The position numbers and the translations under genes are program-made. The notes below the pieces were generated by a model that made no database searches, was not told the origin of the DNA, and saw nothing but the letters and a program-made list of their open reading frames with translations. This document shows, piece by piece, positions 10,450 to 22,433 of a stretch of DNA of 64,000 nt (position 1 is the stretch's first letter; every line of letters begins with the position of its first letter). Source of the DNA: Fragilariopsis cylindrus CCMP1102 (Eukaryota > Bacillariophyta > Bacillariophyceae > Bacillariales > Bacillariaceae); contig FMBT01000353.1 of assembly GCA_900095095.1 (NCBI GenBank), positions 124,001 through 188,000 of the forward strand, written 5' to 3'.

Positions 10450-12350
10450 ATGGTTCAAGATTCTTGTTTGTTTTCGAATGAGGGTTTCTTGTCTTCGAAG
10501 TAGGTGGTGTATAATGCCGATATGGTATTGGTGCATCTAGAATATCCACCGATTTGTCGTCTTTATGGGTATTCAGTTGACGAAACAGATATGGATGCGC
10601 TAAACGATGAAAAACACTTGGTCCTAGTGGTTTTGTTAGGATATCTGCGATGTTTTGTTCTGATCGGACATGTCCAAATCGAACAAAACCAGCAGCAATT
10701 GCTTCGCGTATCCGCATGATTTGACAAGATAGATGTTTCTTCTTGATCTTTGATGATGGTAGTGTTGTATTTACAACCACTGATAAATTATCTCCAAGTA
10801 ATTCACTTCTCTTTTCAACTCTTATACCAAGACATCTTAATTTGTATCTCATTTCAATGATTAGATCAATTGCCATTCGAGCTGCAATCATTTCAGATCC
10901 AAATGTAGATGTTTCGACTGTACGTTGACGTTTTGAAACCCAAATAATTGGTGTGTTGTTAATTAGTAACAATATACCTGTAACTGATCGACGTGTTACA
11001 TTGTTTCTTGCATGATCAGCATCAACATACACAGTAAGTTTTACAGGATCACCATAAGGGTCTGGGGATTTTTCAGGTATATCTTCAATGGCATCCGGAA
11101 AGAATTCACTCCAATCACAATCACGATGAAATGTTGCAAGTTTTCTTCCTGGTGGATCAGAAGAATCGATTGTTAGCATGGCTCTGGGATGTTGTTTTAA
11201 GTAGCCGAATATACGTTGTAGTGCTAGAAGATGACCTTCTCGTGGTGCTACTGTATATTGAGCCAAAGTATTGACAGCAAAATGAATATCAAATCTTCCT
11301 AGTGTAACCATCCAATTTGCACTTCCAAGTAGTGAACGGTATTTTGATTGTTCTTTGGCAGAGATCAGTTTTGAATTATCTAGCTCAGCATGATAAAGAG
11401 GGTCGTGTGGTACAGTAACTTTACGAAACGTAGTTTCACACATCCGTTCTAAATTTTCCATACAATTCTTGATATATGTATGACTTGAAAGGCCAAATTT
11501 TATATTATGTTCTTCCCATGTAGGAGGATATTTAACAACGTCACCTCCAAGGTAAAATTGTGGGTATCCAACGCCCTTCATCGTATAAAATTCTTCGAGA
11601 TAATGAATAATTTTCTCTGGTTCTTTTGAAAAACACATTACGTCATCAACATATCGTGCAATATATTCATAACTTCCGTCAGCTGTTTTTCTCATCCATA
11701 GATCATGATCAGCTCTTGATGGTCGGAAGTGTATACGTCGAAGTTTTGCAGATAATGATTCATGGAAACGTGCTGCTCCAGTCTTCGTTCCATAAACTGA
11801 TTTACTCAAGATGAGTCGTTTTCCTTCAAGTTCTGGTCCAAATTCTGGTCCAGCAATGATGAATAGTTTCTCCGTAGTAAATGATGTGAGGAAAGCGTTT
11901 CCAACGTCTCCCGCAACACATTTTAAATTATTCATTTGGGCCAATAAGAATCCCATTCGAATTGCTTCAATCGATACGACAGGTGCAAAACAGTCTTCTT
12001 TATGAACTGGAGGAGATCTGTTACCATCAATAACTAATCTTGCTTTCCGTCTTCCATCGACTTTACAAGCAAATATTAGATGATATGGTACTCGTCTGTA
12101 TCCTGGCGGTGTAGGTTCGCCTTCTTGAAGTGGTTTGAATGAGTTAAATTCATGAATTATTTGGTATAATTCTTTATCAATTGATTGTTTCCAAAGTAGA
12201 TTTCCATTTGAATCGTCAACTAACTTTGATGATTTTGCGGATTTTGGTATTTCTACTCCAAACTCGTATTTCTTACCAGTAATAACTGATGTTCGATAAG
12301 TTTGTATCATGGTTGTTAATGTTTTATCGGAATCGATGTATTTGGTATCC
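10450..12350 (-). CDS. E2 reverse transcriptase and RNase H region
   Basis: The minus strand here encodes a copia-type reverse transcriptase. It has AGDVGNAFLTS with the first catalytic Asp, a SVYGTKTGAARFH block, and ARYVDDVMCFS with the YVDD box. RNase H follows, with VYVDADHARN (first catalytic Asp), RRSVTGILL, TVETSTFGSE and LGDNLSVV. The C terminus carries the LTKPLGP motif typical of copia polyproteins. The wording of the RNase H motifs (DADHA..TRRS.TG and SKRQ.TVETSTFGSE) is the style of diatom copia families. It lies just upstream of the polypurine tract and 3' LTR. Confidence 0.9.
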
Positions 12351-13249
12351 ATTCCCAACCAGGCTTATAAATTAAATCATTTTGATATGCATATCTAACA
12401 CATAACCATGGATCGTCCATACGTAAATCATCAAGAGGAATATTTTGTTTTGGTGTTTTTCATCAGGCCATTGTATTTTCATGTACACTTTTCGTTCCTC
12501 ATCATCATGAAGATGTTGTACATGATGCGATAAGATAGTCTTCGGAGTCCAATGTGCAACGTCTGGATCCGGTGAAAACATATCATTCAGCTTGTCTAAG
12601 TAAGAGTGATATGCTCGTAATTCTTCAACATTATCAATCGGTTTCATTTGAATGTGTTGTACTTTTGGAAATACACTTTCAACTTCAAATCGAGATATCG
12701 GAGGTAATGCCGTAGTTGATAATGGTTTAACGATAGCAGATGATGTAAACATAATAATTCCTAGTTTTGCAATGGTGTTTATACATTTCATAGGTAGAGT
12801 TTCTTTTCGTAGTCTTGAAGATCGTCTACCATTTGTTTCATCTTTCTCGGTATCAGGTAATATATTTTTAGATGAAATAGCATCTCCCCTATCCTTTTCA
12901 ATCGTAACTTCCTTCTTCGATGAAATTGTAGCTCCCCTGTCTTCAGAAGTAGAAGCTCCCCTTTTCGCTGAAGTTTTAGCTCCCCTATCTGTTGAATAGT
13001 AGCTTTCTTTTTCGTTGAAATATGAGGTGTCGTTTTACCAGGAGGTAATTCTTCGTTGAAACGATATTCATGAGGATAAATTTTATAGAGATCAATACTT
13101 TCACGTGTTTGTTCCATATCCAAATCTTCATTATCATTATCATCATATCTGATGTGCCACATTTGATTATGATTGTCATCCGTCCATGTAAAGGTAACTG
13201 TACCAACGTAAATTCCATCATGAAATCGTTTTGATATACGTTTTTCCGA

Positions 13250-15240
13250 CTAATGTTGGAGTTAGTTGTTCGTTTATTTTTGTAGTATCCTCAGTATGCG
13301 GTGGTTGAATTTCATTTTTATGTGTAACTGTTGATGAAGGTTTCTTGGCATCTGTCTTTTGACGTTTTAGATCTTTACGTAGAGGTATCGCTGTTGATGA
13401 AAAACGTAATTCAGACTCCCCTGTATATGGATCATCTTGTGCAAGATGTAGTTCAAGCATTTTGTCAACTGATGGTGGTACTAAGCATAAATCTGGTAAT
13501 TCAAGTATTGAATCAAATTTTGATATTCGTTCAGTTGATGGTTCAAAAAATTGTTCCGGATCCGTATCCGCATCAAGATTTAATTCATCATGATCATATT
13601 TATCCATTGTGTCCATATCAGATGGTGTTGGATGCCATGTTTCCGATGGTTGTCTAAGTTTCGGTCGGACTGAAGTATCTAGTGTCGACCCGTCCCATCT
13701 TACTCTTTTGTTAGAAGTAAATGGTCTGACGACGCTGACACTTACGACTTGTTTTGTTTGATCATCATATATTAGAAATGTAAGATCATCTCCAACATTG
13801 TTACTGCATCCAACGAAATATCCAGGTCGTTCTCTTGATTCTGGAAATTTATCAACATGATCAAGGTATAACACTCTTTCCCAAAAGACGAATTGTAGAT
13901 ACTTTGATATATCTCGAGTAATACCATCTCTTGCTGTAGCAGGGATGAATTTTCTTTCATTGTTCCATGTATGATTATGTATGTCAGCTAGGTAAGTTGC
14001 AGCCAAGAACCAAGTCCATACTGGTGCTCCAGTCATATCTAACAATACATGTAGTGCAGCTTTCATCCATCGAACTCCGCCGCTTTCACAAACATTTTGT
14101 TGTTGGTTATCAACTTCTGAAAATTGATCCTTTACCAAATGTTCTCTGTTGAAATCCTTGACCTTGTCACTATTTGCTTCCCCCGCATTATCACGTCGTA
14201 AGATACTTGGTATTCCATGGTCTCGAATAAAATCTTTATAGGCCATTAAGAAACCTTCTCCACCTGGTCTATGTCCATATATTTGAATACATGTTGTTTT
14301 CATTCCATAAAATATATGAGCATTAACGAATCCATTAGCAACATCTGCGCAGTTACAATAGAATTTGTCTGTAGAAATTCCTTCATTAATTCTTCTTGTA
14401 TTAAGGAAAGGGAATCTTGCTTTTACATGTTTCCGTAGTGGATATCGAATGATGAGTCTCGCTAGTTGTGTTGTATTAGCAAGTGTTTTTCGTACAATCT
14501 CAATTGGTCTGAATCCGAGAAAAGGTCTAAGTTTCTGAGGATCTAAGTCTTTGTGTAAAACTCTGTGCCAGGTTTTAACTGCACATGCATGAGCATCACG
14601 ATCATCTTTGTGTAGAAGTTGAGGTGGTAGTTCAAGTTCTTCATCAGTTAGATCATATTGTTGATTAGTGAAAAGTATCCGATGTAGATTAATGTTTGAA
14701 AATATGGGATCATCACCATCTTCGTGAGTCTTTAATAATCTCAAATATTTTTCTTCTTCCTTGTTCCTTTGTTCACTTGGAGTTCGATTTAGTGGTAGTC
14801 CGACTAAATCATCATATCCTTGTTTTGAAAGGAAGCTATCAATATTTGTAAAAGTATCAAAAGATGGTAGTTCATTTAATACGTTCATCGGTTCTGGTTC
14901 AAATGAATTTGCAATAAATGCCTTGGTTGGCTCTTTTCGTACATTAGATATTGTTGGAAAGGTATCGTCTTGCTTTATTGATGCAATGGTCGGACGACGT
15001 AGACATGATGCTTGTCGGAAATTTATTGTAGTCGGAATCGGTTTCGGTGTGATTGGTGTTGAATCTCTTGGTGACCCCAATGTTGAATACGATGTTTTAT
15101 CTTCTTGTATACACGTTGCTGATGTAGTTTCAAGTTTCTTGATTTCTTCATATTCATCATCATTCAACGATGATTCATCATCTCGTGATAACATTATTGG
15201 AGTCGGTGCAGATGGGTAAGATACTTTTGTGTCTTCATAT
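13250..15240 (-). CDS. E2 integrase region
   Basis: The minus strand carries a retroviral-type integrase core with the D-D-E arrangement: CADVANGFVNAH, then RRDNAGEANS, then a Glu following NQQQNVCE. It is flanked by a variable Ser/Pro/Asp-rich linker and a C-terminal region with a GYFVGC/VVSVSVVRPF pattern. It lies between the Gag/protease part and the reverse transcriptase, so the order is that of Ty1/copia and not Ty3. The element's frames are interrupted around this part. Confidence 0.85.
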
Positions 15241-15935
15241 TTCACGTTAGTGTTAGGGCAGCAGGTATCGGTTTTTACCAGCCCTTGCGAAAATTTTCAT
15301 TACGAATTTGAAGTCGTTCTTGTATTAATTTTCTGTTCATATCACTTAATAGACTCTCACGATGTGCTTGGTCCCTTTCTTCAGTTTCAATATCTTCTAT
15401 TAATTTTTCTAATCCTTGTAATCGTAATTGTCTGTCTTGATTATATAGGTTTCTAAGGTATACAGACGGTTTTATTTCATACGGACTGTCCTTTTCTTTG
15501 TCTTCGTCTAACATTTGTTGTAGTATTTCAGATAGTGATCTTTCGTTGTCCACTCTGTTAAAAATTTCTTCAACTTTGTCTAGATATGGTGACATACAAG
15601 CATCCGACAGATCGAGAATTCCATAACATTTTGCTACATCGTTTATCATGTCGTTTCGAATTTTTCCGATAATATGTTTACCTTCCAATTTTGTCATTGA
15701 TTCATAATTATGTTTTCTAAGTTGATTATGTGCCATTTCATCAATCATTTCTAAATCGCCTGGTGCTAATTCTGATTGTATCCAATCATATTTTGTATCT
15801 TGAATATTAATTGTTTGTTCAAGTAATGCATCTAATTTGCTTGAAGCAAGCATAACGTTTTTACCTGATACACTAATTGTTTCAGCTTCGAATGTTTCTT
15901 GGTATCCCTGAGATGATTCATCTGGATCAATAGTA

Positions 15936-16359
15936 CCAGTTTAGGAACTAATGACACACTTTTTTTTGCTCGGGATATGAGCCCAATAATTCAACTAGTT
16001 AACTACTGCAATAATTCAATTACTTAACTACTGCAATAGAGCATCGACTCGAATGAGGGCTTAAATTGGTCTAAAAGCGTGGTCACCGGTCATTATAATA
16101 GCACAGAATGATGCAGATTTCAGATCTCCTGCTTGCTTTGTTCACATAGACGGTCAACCGTCTAAAGTGATGGTCAACCTTCACAAACCGATACTTAATT
16201 ATTTTCAAAAGAATTTTCCTGTCGCGAGGTATCGCGCTAGCATCGGTTACACGCGTAACCGATGCTCGGTAAAAAAGGCTATGACTAATTACACATTTTT
16301 TCGTCGTAGCGCGCTAGTACGTTTCTACGGCGAGCATGAGTTATTAGTTCCTAAACTTG
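15936..16359. mobile_element. 424-bp MITE with TA duplication, inserted in E2
   Basis: The terminal inverted repeats read CCAGTTTAGGAACTAATGAC on the left and, inverted, CAAGTTTAGGAACTAATAAC on the right. The element is flanked by TA (15934-15935 and 16360-16361), which fits the Tc1/mariner superfamily. The interior is non-coding. It holds a palindrome at 16240-16265 (GCATCGGTTAC/GTAACCGATGC) and a segment shared with 4559-4607. It interrupts E2's coding part and so post-dates E2. Confidence 0.8.
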
Positions 16360-19300
16360 TATCGTCTTCAAAAATTGGTTGGTCTAATCGTTGTGTCAAT
16401 TCATCATCATCATCAACTGGAGCAACTTGAGGTTCTGTAGTTGCAGCGTTAATAGCAGCAGTATTCAAGATTGAATTGGTGGTAACAGGTGCAGCTGTTG
16501 CAGTTATCGTAGTTTGCGATTCTGAAGTTACGTTAGATGATATGTCTTCAGGAAAATCCTTATATCTATAACGTTGTGGTAGCCATGGTGATTTAGAAAC
16601 AATTTCATGGATATTGTAACGACTGTCATCACCTTCTTCATATGGTAATATTTGTATTCCCATAATTGCTCCACGGTCTTCCATCGGGACATGGATATCT
16701 TCATTAATCTCCAAACGTTGAAGTCCCATGACTCTTGGATTAGATCGGTGAACATGTGATGTTGAACATGAATCAATAACTTTCCCATATTCACGTATCT
16801 GATATTCAGATAAAAGTGTTGTAGATGAGTGTGCTAAGTATGGTGATTCATGAATGAGGAGAAGTATGATGTCTCCTGATTGATCCTTTGTCTTTAAGTA
16901 TGCTGAGACAATTGGCACTCTTTCTGATTGAGTTGTTGCCGGATCATATCCTACCAGTCGTGCATATCTTTTTGTACGGTTAATAACGTGTGCATGTTTT
17001 CCCAAGATACATGAATCAGCTCCACCGTCTGAAATTCCGAAGATTTTCCCTTCATGTACACATTTGTATGCTAAGCGGTAGTTTGCTTTGATATCAATTG
17101 TGTCTTCATCATCATAAAACTCTCCATATACAGATGTCATATGAACGTTACGTATTTCATTAATGAATTCATCTTCATAATCTTCCATTTCTTCATCGAT
17201 GCTTTCATCATCATCAAGTAATCCAGATATTCCTAACTCTTGTATACATTGTATTGCTGTTAAGGTTTTACGAACGTCAAGTGGTGGTTTATTCAATGTC
17301 GGGTATTGTTGGCCGATTGATGCTTTATCTTTGCTTGTATCTTTAGGCTTCTTACGTTGTTCATCACGTATTTCTTGTCGAATCCGGGTAATCTGTTTCT
17401 TGAGGGTTTCATCTAACTTATTCCATAGTTCTGGTGGTACACTAAGGTTCAATCTCGTTGGATCCTTCTTGAATACATTATAAACAGCCCGAGCTGCATC
17501 TAGCTTTGGATGTTTGTTACCGTTTTCTGTAAACTTGTCTTGAAACGCCACATATGCATTGGTAACTTCGTCTCTTAATTCATCTAAATTGTTAATTTCA
17601 CGAATATCAGAAGTCGCAGTTAGTAGGTGAGTCGGAAGTATTCCATCTCGTTGCGTTTTTCCATAATGTTTTCCTCTCTTGATTAAATATTTAAATTCAC
17701 TTGTCCATGGATCATCTCTTGATCTTATTTGGTCAAATAAATAATGCATAGTAGGTATTTGGTCAATGATATTATGTTCAAGTTGGTCAATGATTTGATC
17801 TTTTCTTAATGTTGGATCCAAACGTTGCATCTTCAATATGTTCGTTTGTAGGCTGTTCATGTACGTTTCAAATGGCATCTTTGATGGATAAAATTTCTTA
17901 TTTATTTCATCACGAAGTTTCCATTTTGTTTCTTGTTCTGTATCTCCACCGTTGACAAAGGCTGCCAACAAGTTCACCACTGCATATACACCATCGCCAC
18001 GTGCGCTTGTGATTTCCGGAATGTTTTCAGGATCATCAATAGTTGTCGTAAGGACTCCAGATAACCAACTGATATCAAACATACACTGTTGGGCTGTAAT
18101 ACCGAATCGATCCCAGAAGGTACCGCTGTGGATGTGGTGTTTGTTTAACTGATATTCATTGACAAAATTTTCATCTATAAGGTAGCTTGTTCCGTTTTGT
18201 AACATAATTCCAAATAACCTGGTCTTATATGTCTCAAATGTATCCTTGTTTCCATTCCAATGCAGGTCTTTTCGTGAGATTGATGATCTGTACTTGATTC
18301 CTCGAACAGATGTTCCCATCGATGTTTCTTGAGATTGATCTTGATATGCTGCTGCTGCAGCATGAGAATATGGTGTTTCTGGCATATTATACGCTCGGAC
18401 ATTGTTAGGGTGATGTTGAGGTGTAGGATATCCATATCCACCATTTGACGTATGAGGTGCTTGAGCACATTCTTGCGTTATTGGTGAACCAAAACGTATA
18501 GCTAAATCAGCTGCGCTTGCATTTGGGTGCATGCGATGATATTCTTCTTGAGCATTTCTTCGTTGGAAGTGCGGATTTCTAGTCAACTGTGGTCGAAATG
18601 GTACATTCGTATTTGATAATGGAGGACGGTACATGTCACCACTTGGGCTTCCGCTTCCACCTTGACGGTATGTTGCTAGTGGTGATCTCTGTGCAATACC
18701 ATCATTTAGTGATTGTTGGTAACCATTTTCAAAAACAGTATTTGGCACAGATGTATTAGCGTCACATGGGTGTTGTGGTTGCATCATACTCGGATTAGTT
18801 GCTTGATATGGTTGCTGTACTGGATCAACTTGAGGTTCGGCTTGTTGCGTGGCAGGAGGTCTGGCTGCAGAATGCTGATGAGAGGCATTTCCGGCGAAAT
18901 GGCTCGGTGCTGCAGGTCCTGTCGCAGAATGTTGATTAGCAGTATTCCCTACGAATGGTCTTGGTGCTGGAGGTCCTGTCGCAGAGTGCTGATGAGCAGC
19001 ATTCGCGACGAATGGTCTTGGTGCTGGAGGTCCTGTCGCAGAGTGCTGATGAGCAGCATTCGCGACGAATGGTCTTGGTGCTGGAGGTCCTGTCGCATGC
19101 TGATGGACAGCATTCCCGACGAATGGTCTTGGTGCTGTATGTCCTGTCGAATGCTGATGAGCAGCATTCCCGACGAATGATGTTGGTGCTGTATGTCCTG
19201 TCGAATGCTGGTGAGCAGCATTCCCGACGAATGATGGATGTCCTGTCGAATGCTGATGATTATCATTCCAATTGACATGAGCAGAATTGTTTGTGGCAGG

Positions 19301-20641
19301 ATAATGGGCATTGTTAGCATGAGGAGGAGCATTGTTAGCAGGAGGAGGAGCATTGTAAGTAGCAAGAGGAGAAGCATTGTTGTTAGCAGGAGGAGGAGCA
19401 TTGTAATTAGCAGGAGGAGGAGCATTGTAGCCGGTAGGAGGAAAAGCATTGTAGCCGGTAGCAGGATGGTGGGCAGGAGAAGGGGCGTGATGACTGGTAG
19501 GTTGAAAATCTGGGGAATTAGGCTGATACGGATGATTGACATGATGTGTAGGTTGGTAGACATGTTGGTCGGCAGGAGGATGGTGGTAGGCATGTTGGTC
19601 GGCAGGAGGATGGGCATGTTGGTAGGCATGTTGGTCGGCAGGAGGATGGGCATGGGCAGGAGGCGGGACTTGATGGGCATGATTGACATGGGAATCGGAC
19701 GGAGGAGGGACTTGATTGACATGATTGACATGGGAATCAGCAGAAGGACGGGCAGGAGGATGGGAATCGGCAAGAGGAGAGACTTGATTGACATGATTGG
19801 CATGGGAATCAGCAGAAGGACGGACAGGAGGATTGGAAACGGCAAGATAGTCAGGAGGTGTTTGGTATGAAATCGGGGAGGGGGCGTTTTGATTTGCAGG
19901 TTTGACAGAATTGCCTTTCTTAAAATTTCCATTCCGAGGTTTCTTTAAACCATCTTGATTCGAACCATGACTAAAGTTAGTACCTTCAGTCACTCCAAAA
20001 TCGAATTTTGGTGTCGTTTTATCTGGTAGAGCTTGAAGAGGATCAAGGCCAAATGTCACTTCATCTTCGAGTGGCTTAACCAAGTCATCATATACGTGGT
20101 TCGCATGCTTTTCCAACGATGTTCTTGGTGTATCGGATTTGTCATTCACCGGTGCTTTTGCAGAGAAAGGACTGGGGAGCACTGATGCGAAATTTCTTCC
20201 AAGATATCCAAAAAGAGATGAAGTCGTAGATGCTTTAGCACGTGCAGCTTCAGCAGCTAATGTAGCTTTTTGCACATCCATGTGTTCAATAAGATCAGCA
20301 TCGTCGTAGTGTTTGTTAAGCTTAGATCGTTTAGCTTTCTCTAACTTTTCAGCTTCTCTTGCATTGTTTGTCGCATTGCTGCGATCCACGTTGCGTTGTT
20401 CAGATATACGATCATACATCTCTTGTTGAGAATATGATTCGTTGTTTTGCTGTTCGATAAGAACATCAGCAAACTTGACGGCACTTGTATCGCTATTAGC
20501 ATTTGCTTTGTGATCAGCAATTTTTGCTTTTAGCGACATCTCGGTTGCCAACATGTCTTCAAGCTTCTCATCTTCAGTAAGATTAGGAGTATCATCATCG
20601 TCATTAGTAATTGTACTAACGTGATAAGGAGGTAAGGTCAT
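16360..20641 (-). CDS. E2 giant Gag-like protein with protease
   Basis: Reading from an ATG at 20641, this is one long frame of over 1,400 residues. The N-terminal 200 residues are charged and helical. Residues 230-640 are a His/Pro/Asn/Ala-rich low-complexity region with two families of tandem repeats (around ADSHxNHVNQVPPP and GPPAPRPFVANAAHQHS). Residues 780-1100 look like a folded capsid-type domain (DLHWNGNKDTFETYKTRLFG). The C-terminal part has an aspartic protease motif, GISDGGADSCILG. A Gag of this size with an extended His/Pro spacer is unusual for Ty1/copia. Confidence 0.8.
18870..19250 (-). repeat. tandem repeats of about 57-63 bp inside E2 gag
   Basis: Six or seven imperfect copies share the plus-strand pattern GGTCTTGGTGCTGGAGG, CCTGTCGCAGA, then GCTGATGAGCAGCATTC. 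They encode repeated His/Pro/Ala motifs of about 19-21 residues. Copies in the middle (18950-19090) are nearly identical and the outer ones diverge, as expected if the array expands and contracts by slippage. Simpler GGAGGAGCATTG repeats continue to about 19450. Confidence 0.85.
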
Positions 20642-21609
20642 CTTGAGGTTTGTAGTTTTAGATTTAGGAATCAATAGTAAAACAAGGCTTTACGAAGCAG
20701 AAAAAGTCGTAAAGTTTTGCGAAGTTAAGCAAATTTGTTTTATGTCTTGAAAAAGTGATTATTCGGCGGTCGCAAAATCATCGAAATTCTAAAATAATTT
20801 TAAAAATTGTTGAATTCACTGTACTCTGTCGCGGTAAGTTGTTGTCTTCTCTCATTTTTCACGATATTACGTTGGTTTGCCTTTGTTTGGAGCGTGGCAA
20901 TCCAATCGTGTTGCTTCCGATTGTTAACAAGATGAGCTGTATCTAGCTGTACTCTTGCGTCAATTCAAATCTGTATACGTTTCCGACTTAATACTTGCAT
21001 CCGACGCGCGTGTCATTTTCAAATATTGTATACGTTTTTGATGATATTTTGCTGATACTTGCTTCCGATTTGTTGAAGGTCGTTTTTGATATCTTTCTTT
21101 GTTGTGATCTGGTTTTTAAACCAATCATGTGACGCAGAAATGATTGTCGTCAAATTAGAACAGGTGTAAGCCAATCAGAATCGATCAGATTCAGTCCCGA
21201 TGGTGTTGAACTTGAAAATAATGAGAGTTTCTTAGAATTTAGAATTCAAATATCAAATAAGTGTCGTGCGAAATGATCGAAAAGTGTCTTCTCCTTGTTT
21301 TAATCGTTTTGAATGATCAATCGACGATGGTGATCAAGAAGATTTGTGATTTGTGAAGTTTTATTCGGGTTTTACAATGGTATATGAATATTACTTTACT
21401 TGAAGAAGACGGTTGTTCAGTTTATACCAGTCAACGTGATCGGTAGAATGCTACGGTTCAGAGCAATGATCAGAAACGTTACCGTATTTTGCGAAAGCAT
21501 TGGCGAATATGCTTAATCGACTTTTATATTATTACATCGCCATTCTTTTATATCTATGTTTATATTATATTTCTATTGAAACCGGGTCTAATCGGAGTTT
21601 TTCATGTAA

Positions 21610-21625
21610 GGGGGGGGGGGGGGGG
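21610..21625. repeat. 16-base homopolymer G tract
   Basis: An uninterrupted run of 16 G lies in the E2 leader, equal to C on the element's coding strand. It is the longest G/C homopolymer noticed in the window. Its exact length is likely to be uncertain in any assembly. Confidence 0.9.
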
Positions 21626-22110
21626 TTGTTTCGTATCCCAGTTTCCTCTGGGGATAATATTGTGTTCAGCTTTGTATCGGTTAGGCCGGATTCCTAACTT
21701 ATCGGAAATCGATACAGTCCTATTAACATCGCCTATCTTCCTTATGATCGAAGGTGACAAGGTCTTTATGTCTCATCATGGAAGAATGGATACGGTAATG
21801 TTAATTTTTAATGAGGATTCGTCGTCACTTGTGTGATTGCCACGAATCGTCCATAATAATAGCAGAATGAGGGTAATTAAGTCTCACTCATAAGTAGAAG
21901 ACGGTGTGCGTGAAATCCTTTCACTACATCAACTCCTGTCGATGATTACACAGATATTCAATATCAATCAAATGTCGATCCGTTAGTTTGATGATATGTT
22001 ATCCTGTCTTCAGCTTTCCTACTAGGATTCTCTCAAGGATCCTTGTTATTCATTTTAGCTTAATTTAAGTATTGTTCAAATAGTTACATTCCCACCTTAG
22101 TTCCTCTATA

Positions 22111-22128
22111 GTGGTCCCGAAGGACCAC
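22111..22128 (-). promoter_or_regulatory. perfect hairpin near E2 5' LTR
   Basis: GTGGTCC and GGACCAC pair perfectly around a CGAA loop. The hairpin lies about 35 bases inside the 5' LTR boundary of E2, where LTR elements often carry packaging or dimerisation signals. That role is inference from position only. Confidence 0.5.
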
Positions 22129-22164
22129 CATGGGCGAAAAAAAGGCAGATTGGGTCTGATAAAC

Positions 22165-22428
22165 TAATAGAGCGTTACAAGCAGTAAGTAGTCAAATAGG
22201 TTTAGACTAAAGTAGAAATTATGAGTACTAGCTATTGTAATGAGTCGGGTCTGTATCGTATCGTATATCGCAAGTGAATGCGATATCGTATATGAAAGTC
22301 AGTCCTGAGTGATTCTTGAGTCACTAGTATTCGGAGTCGTAGTCGATATCATGCGCGCAAGCGCGTGATATAATAACTTATATGAGATAATCAGAAGCCG
22401 GTACGCTATCGCCAGCTACCGTCTGTTA
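22165..22428 (-). repeat. E2 5' LTR (right copy)
   Basis: This is the same 264-bp sequence as 9796-10059. It is flanked on the right by the second AAAAT target copy (22429-22433). Because E2 is on the minus strand, this is its promoter-bearing 5' LTR. Confidence 0.92.
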
Positions 22429-22433
22429 AAAAT

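Larger units (their letters stand above)
20642..22164 (-). other. E2 leader between Gag start and 5' LTR
   Basis: About 1.5 kb of non-coding sequence lies between the E2 5' LTR and the Gag ATG. This is long for a copia leader. It contains a 16-G run on the plus strand (21610-21625, so poly-C on the element transcript) and a perfect 7-bp hairpin close to the LTR (22111-22128). Open frames on the plus strand here have no coding character. Next to the LTR the minus strand reads GTTTATCAGACCCAATCT. It is placed like a primer-binding site, but I cannot match it confidently to a tRNA. Confidence 0.6.
9796..22428 (-). mobile_element. E2: large Ty1/copia LTR retrotransposon inserted in E1, minus strand
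   Basis: Two 264-bp LTRs (9796-10059 and 22165-22428) look identical and are flanked by the 5-bp duplication AAAAT (9791-9795 and 22429-22433). All coding parts are on the minus strand: a leader of about 1.5 kb, a very long Gag plus protease, integrase, then reverse transcriptase and RNase H. A purine tract (AAAGGGGAG on the minus strand) abuts the left-hand LTR, as expected for the 3' end. At about 12.2 kb of its own sequence it is unusually long for copia. Its pol part appears broken in about four or five places and also carries a MITE. The identical LTRs still indicate a young insertion. Confidence 0.93.

Noticed and set aside
18949-19932. 327-codon minus frame and matching plus frames inside E2 gag
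   Set aside because: They are other-frame readings of the tandem repeats (Ile/Leu/Pro and Ser/Arg/Met runs) and follow the repeat period. The Gag frame explains the region.
22145-22164. E2 primer-binding site matching initiator tRNA-Met
   Set aside because: Only a TATCAGA-like core resembles the common copia site. The first bases after the LTR do not match, so it was not called.
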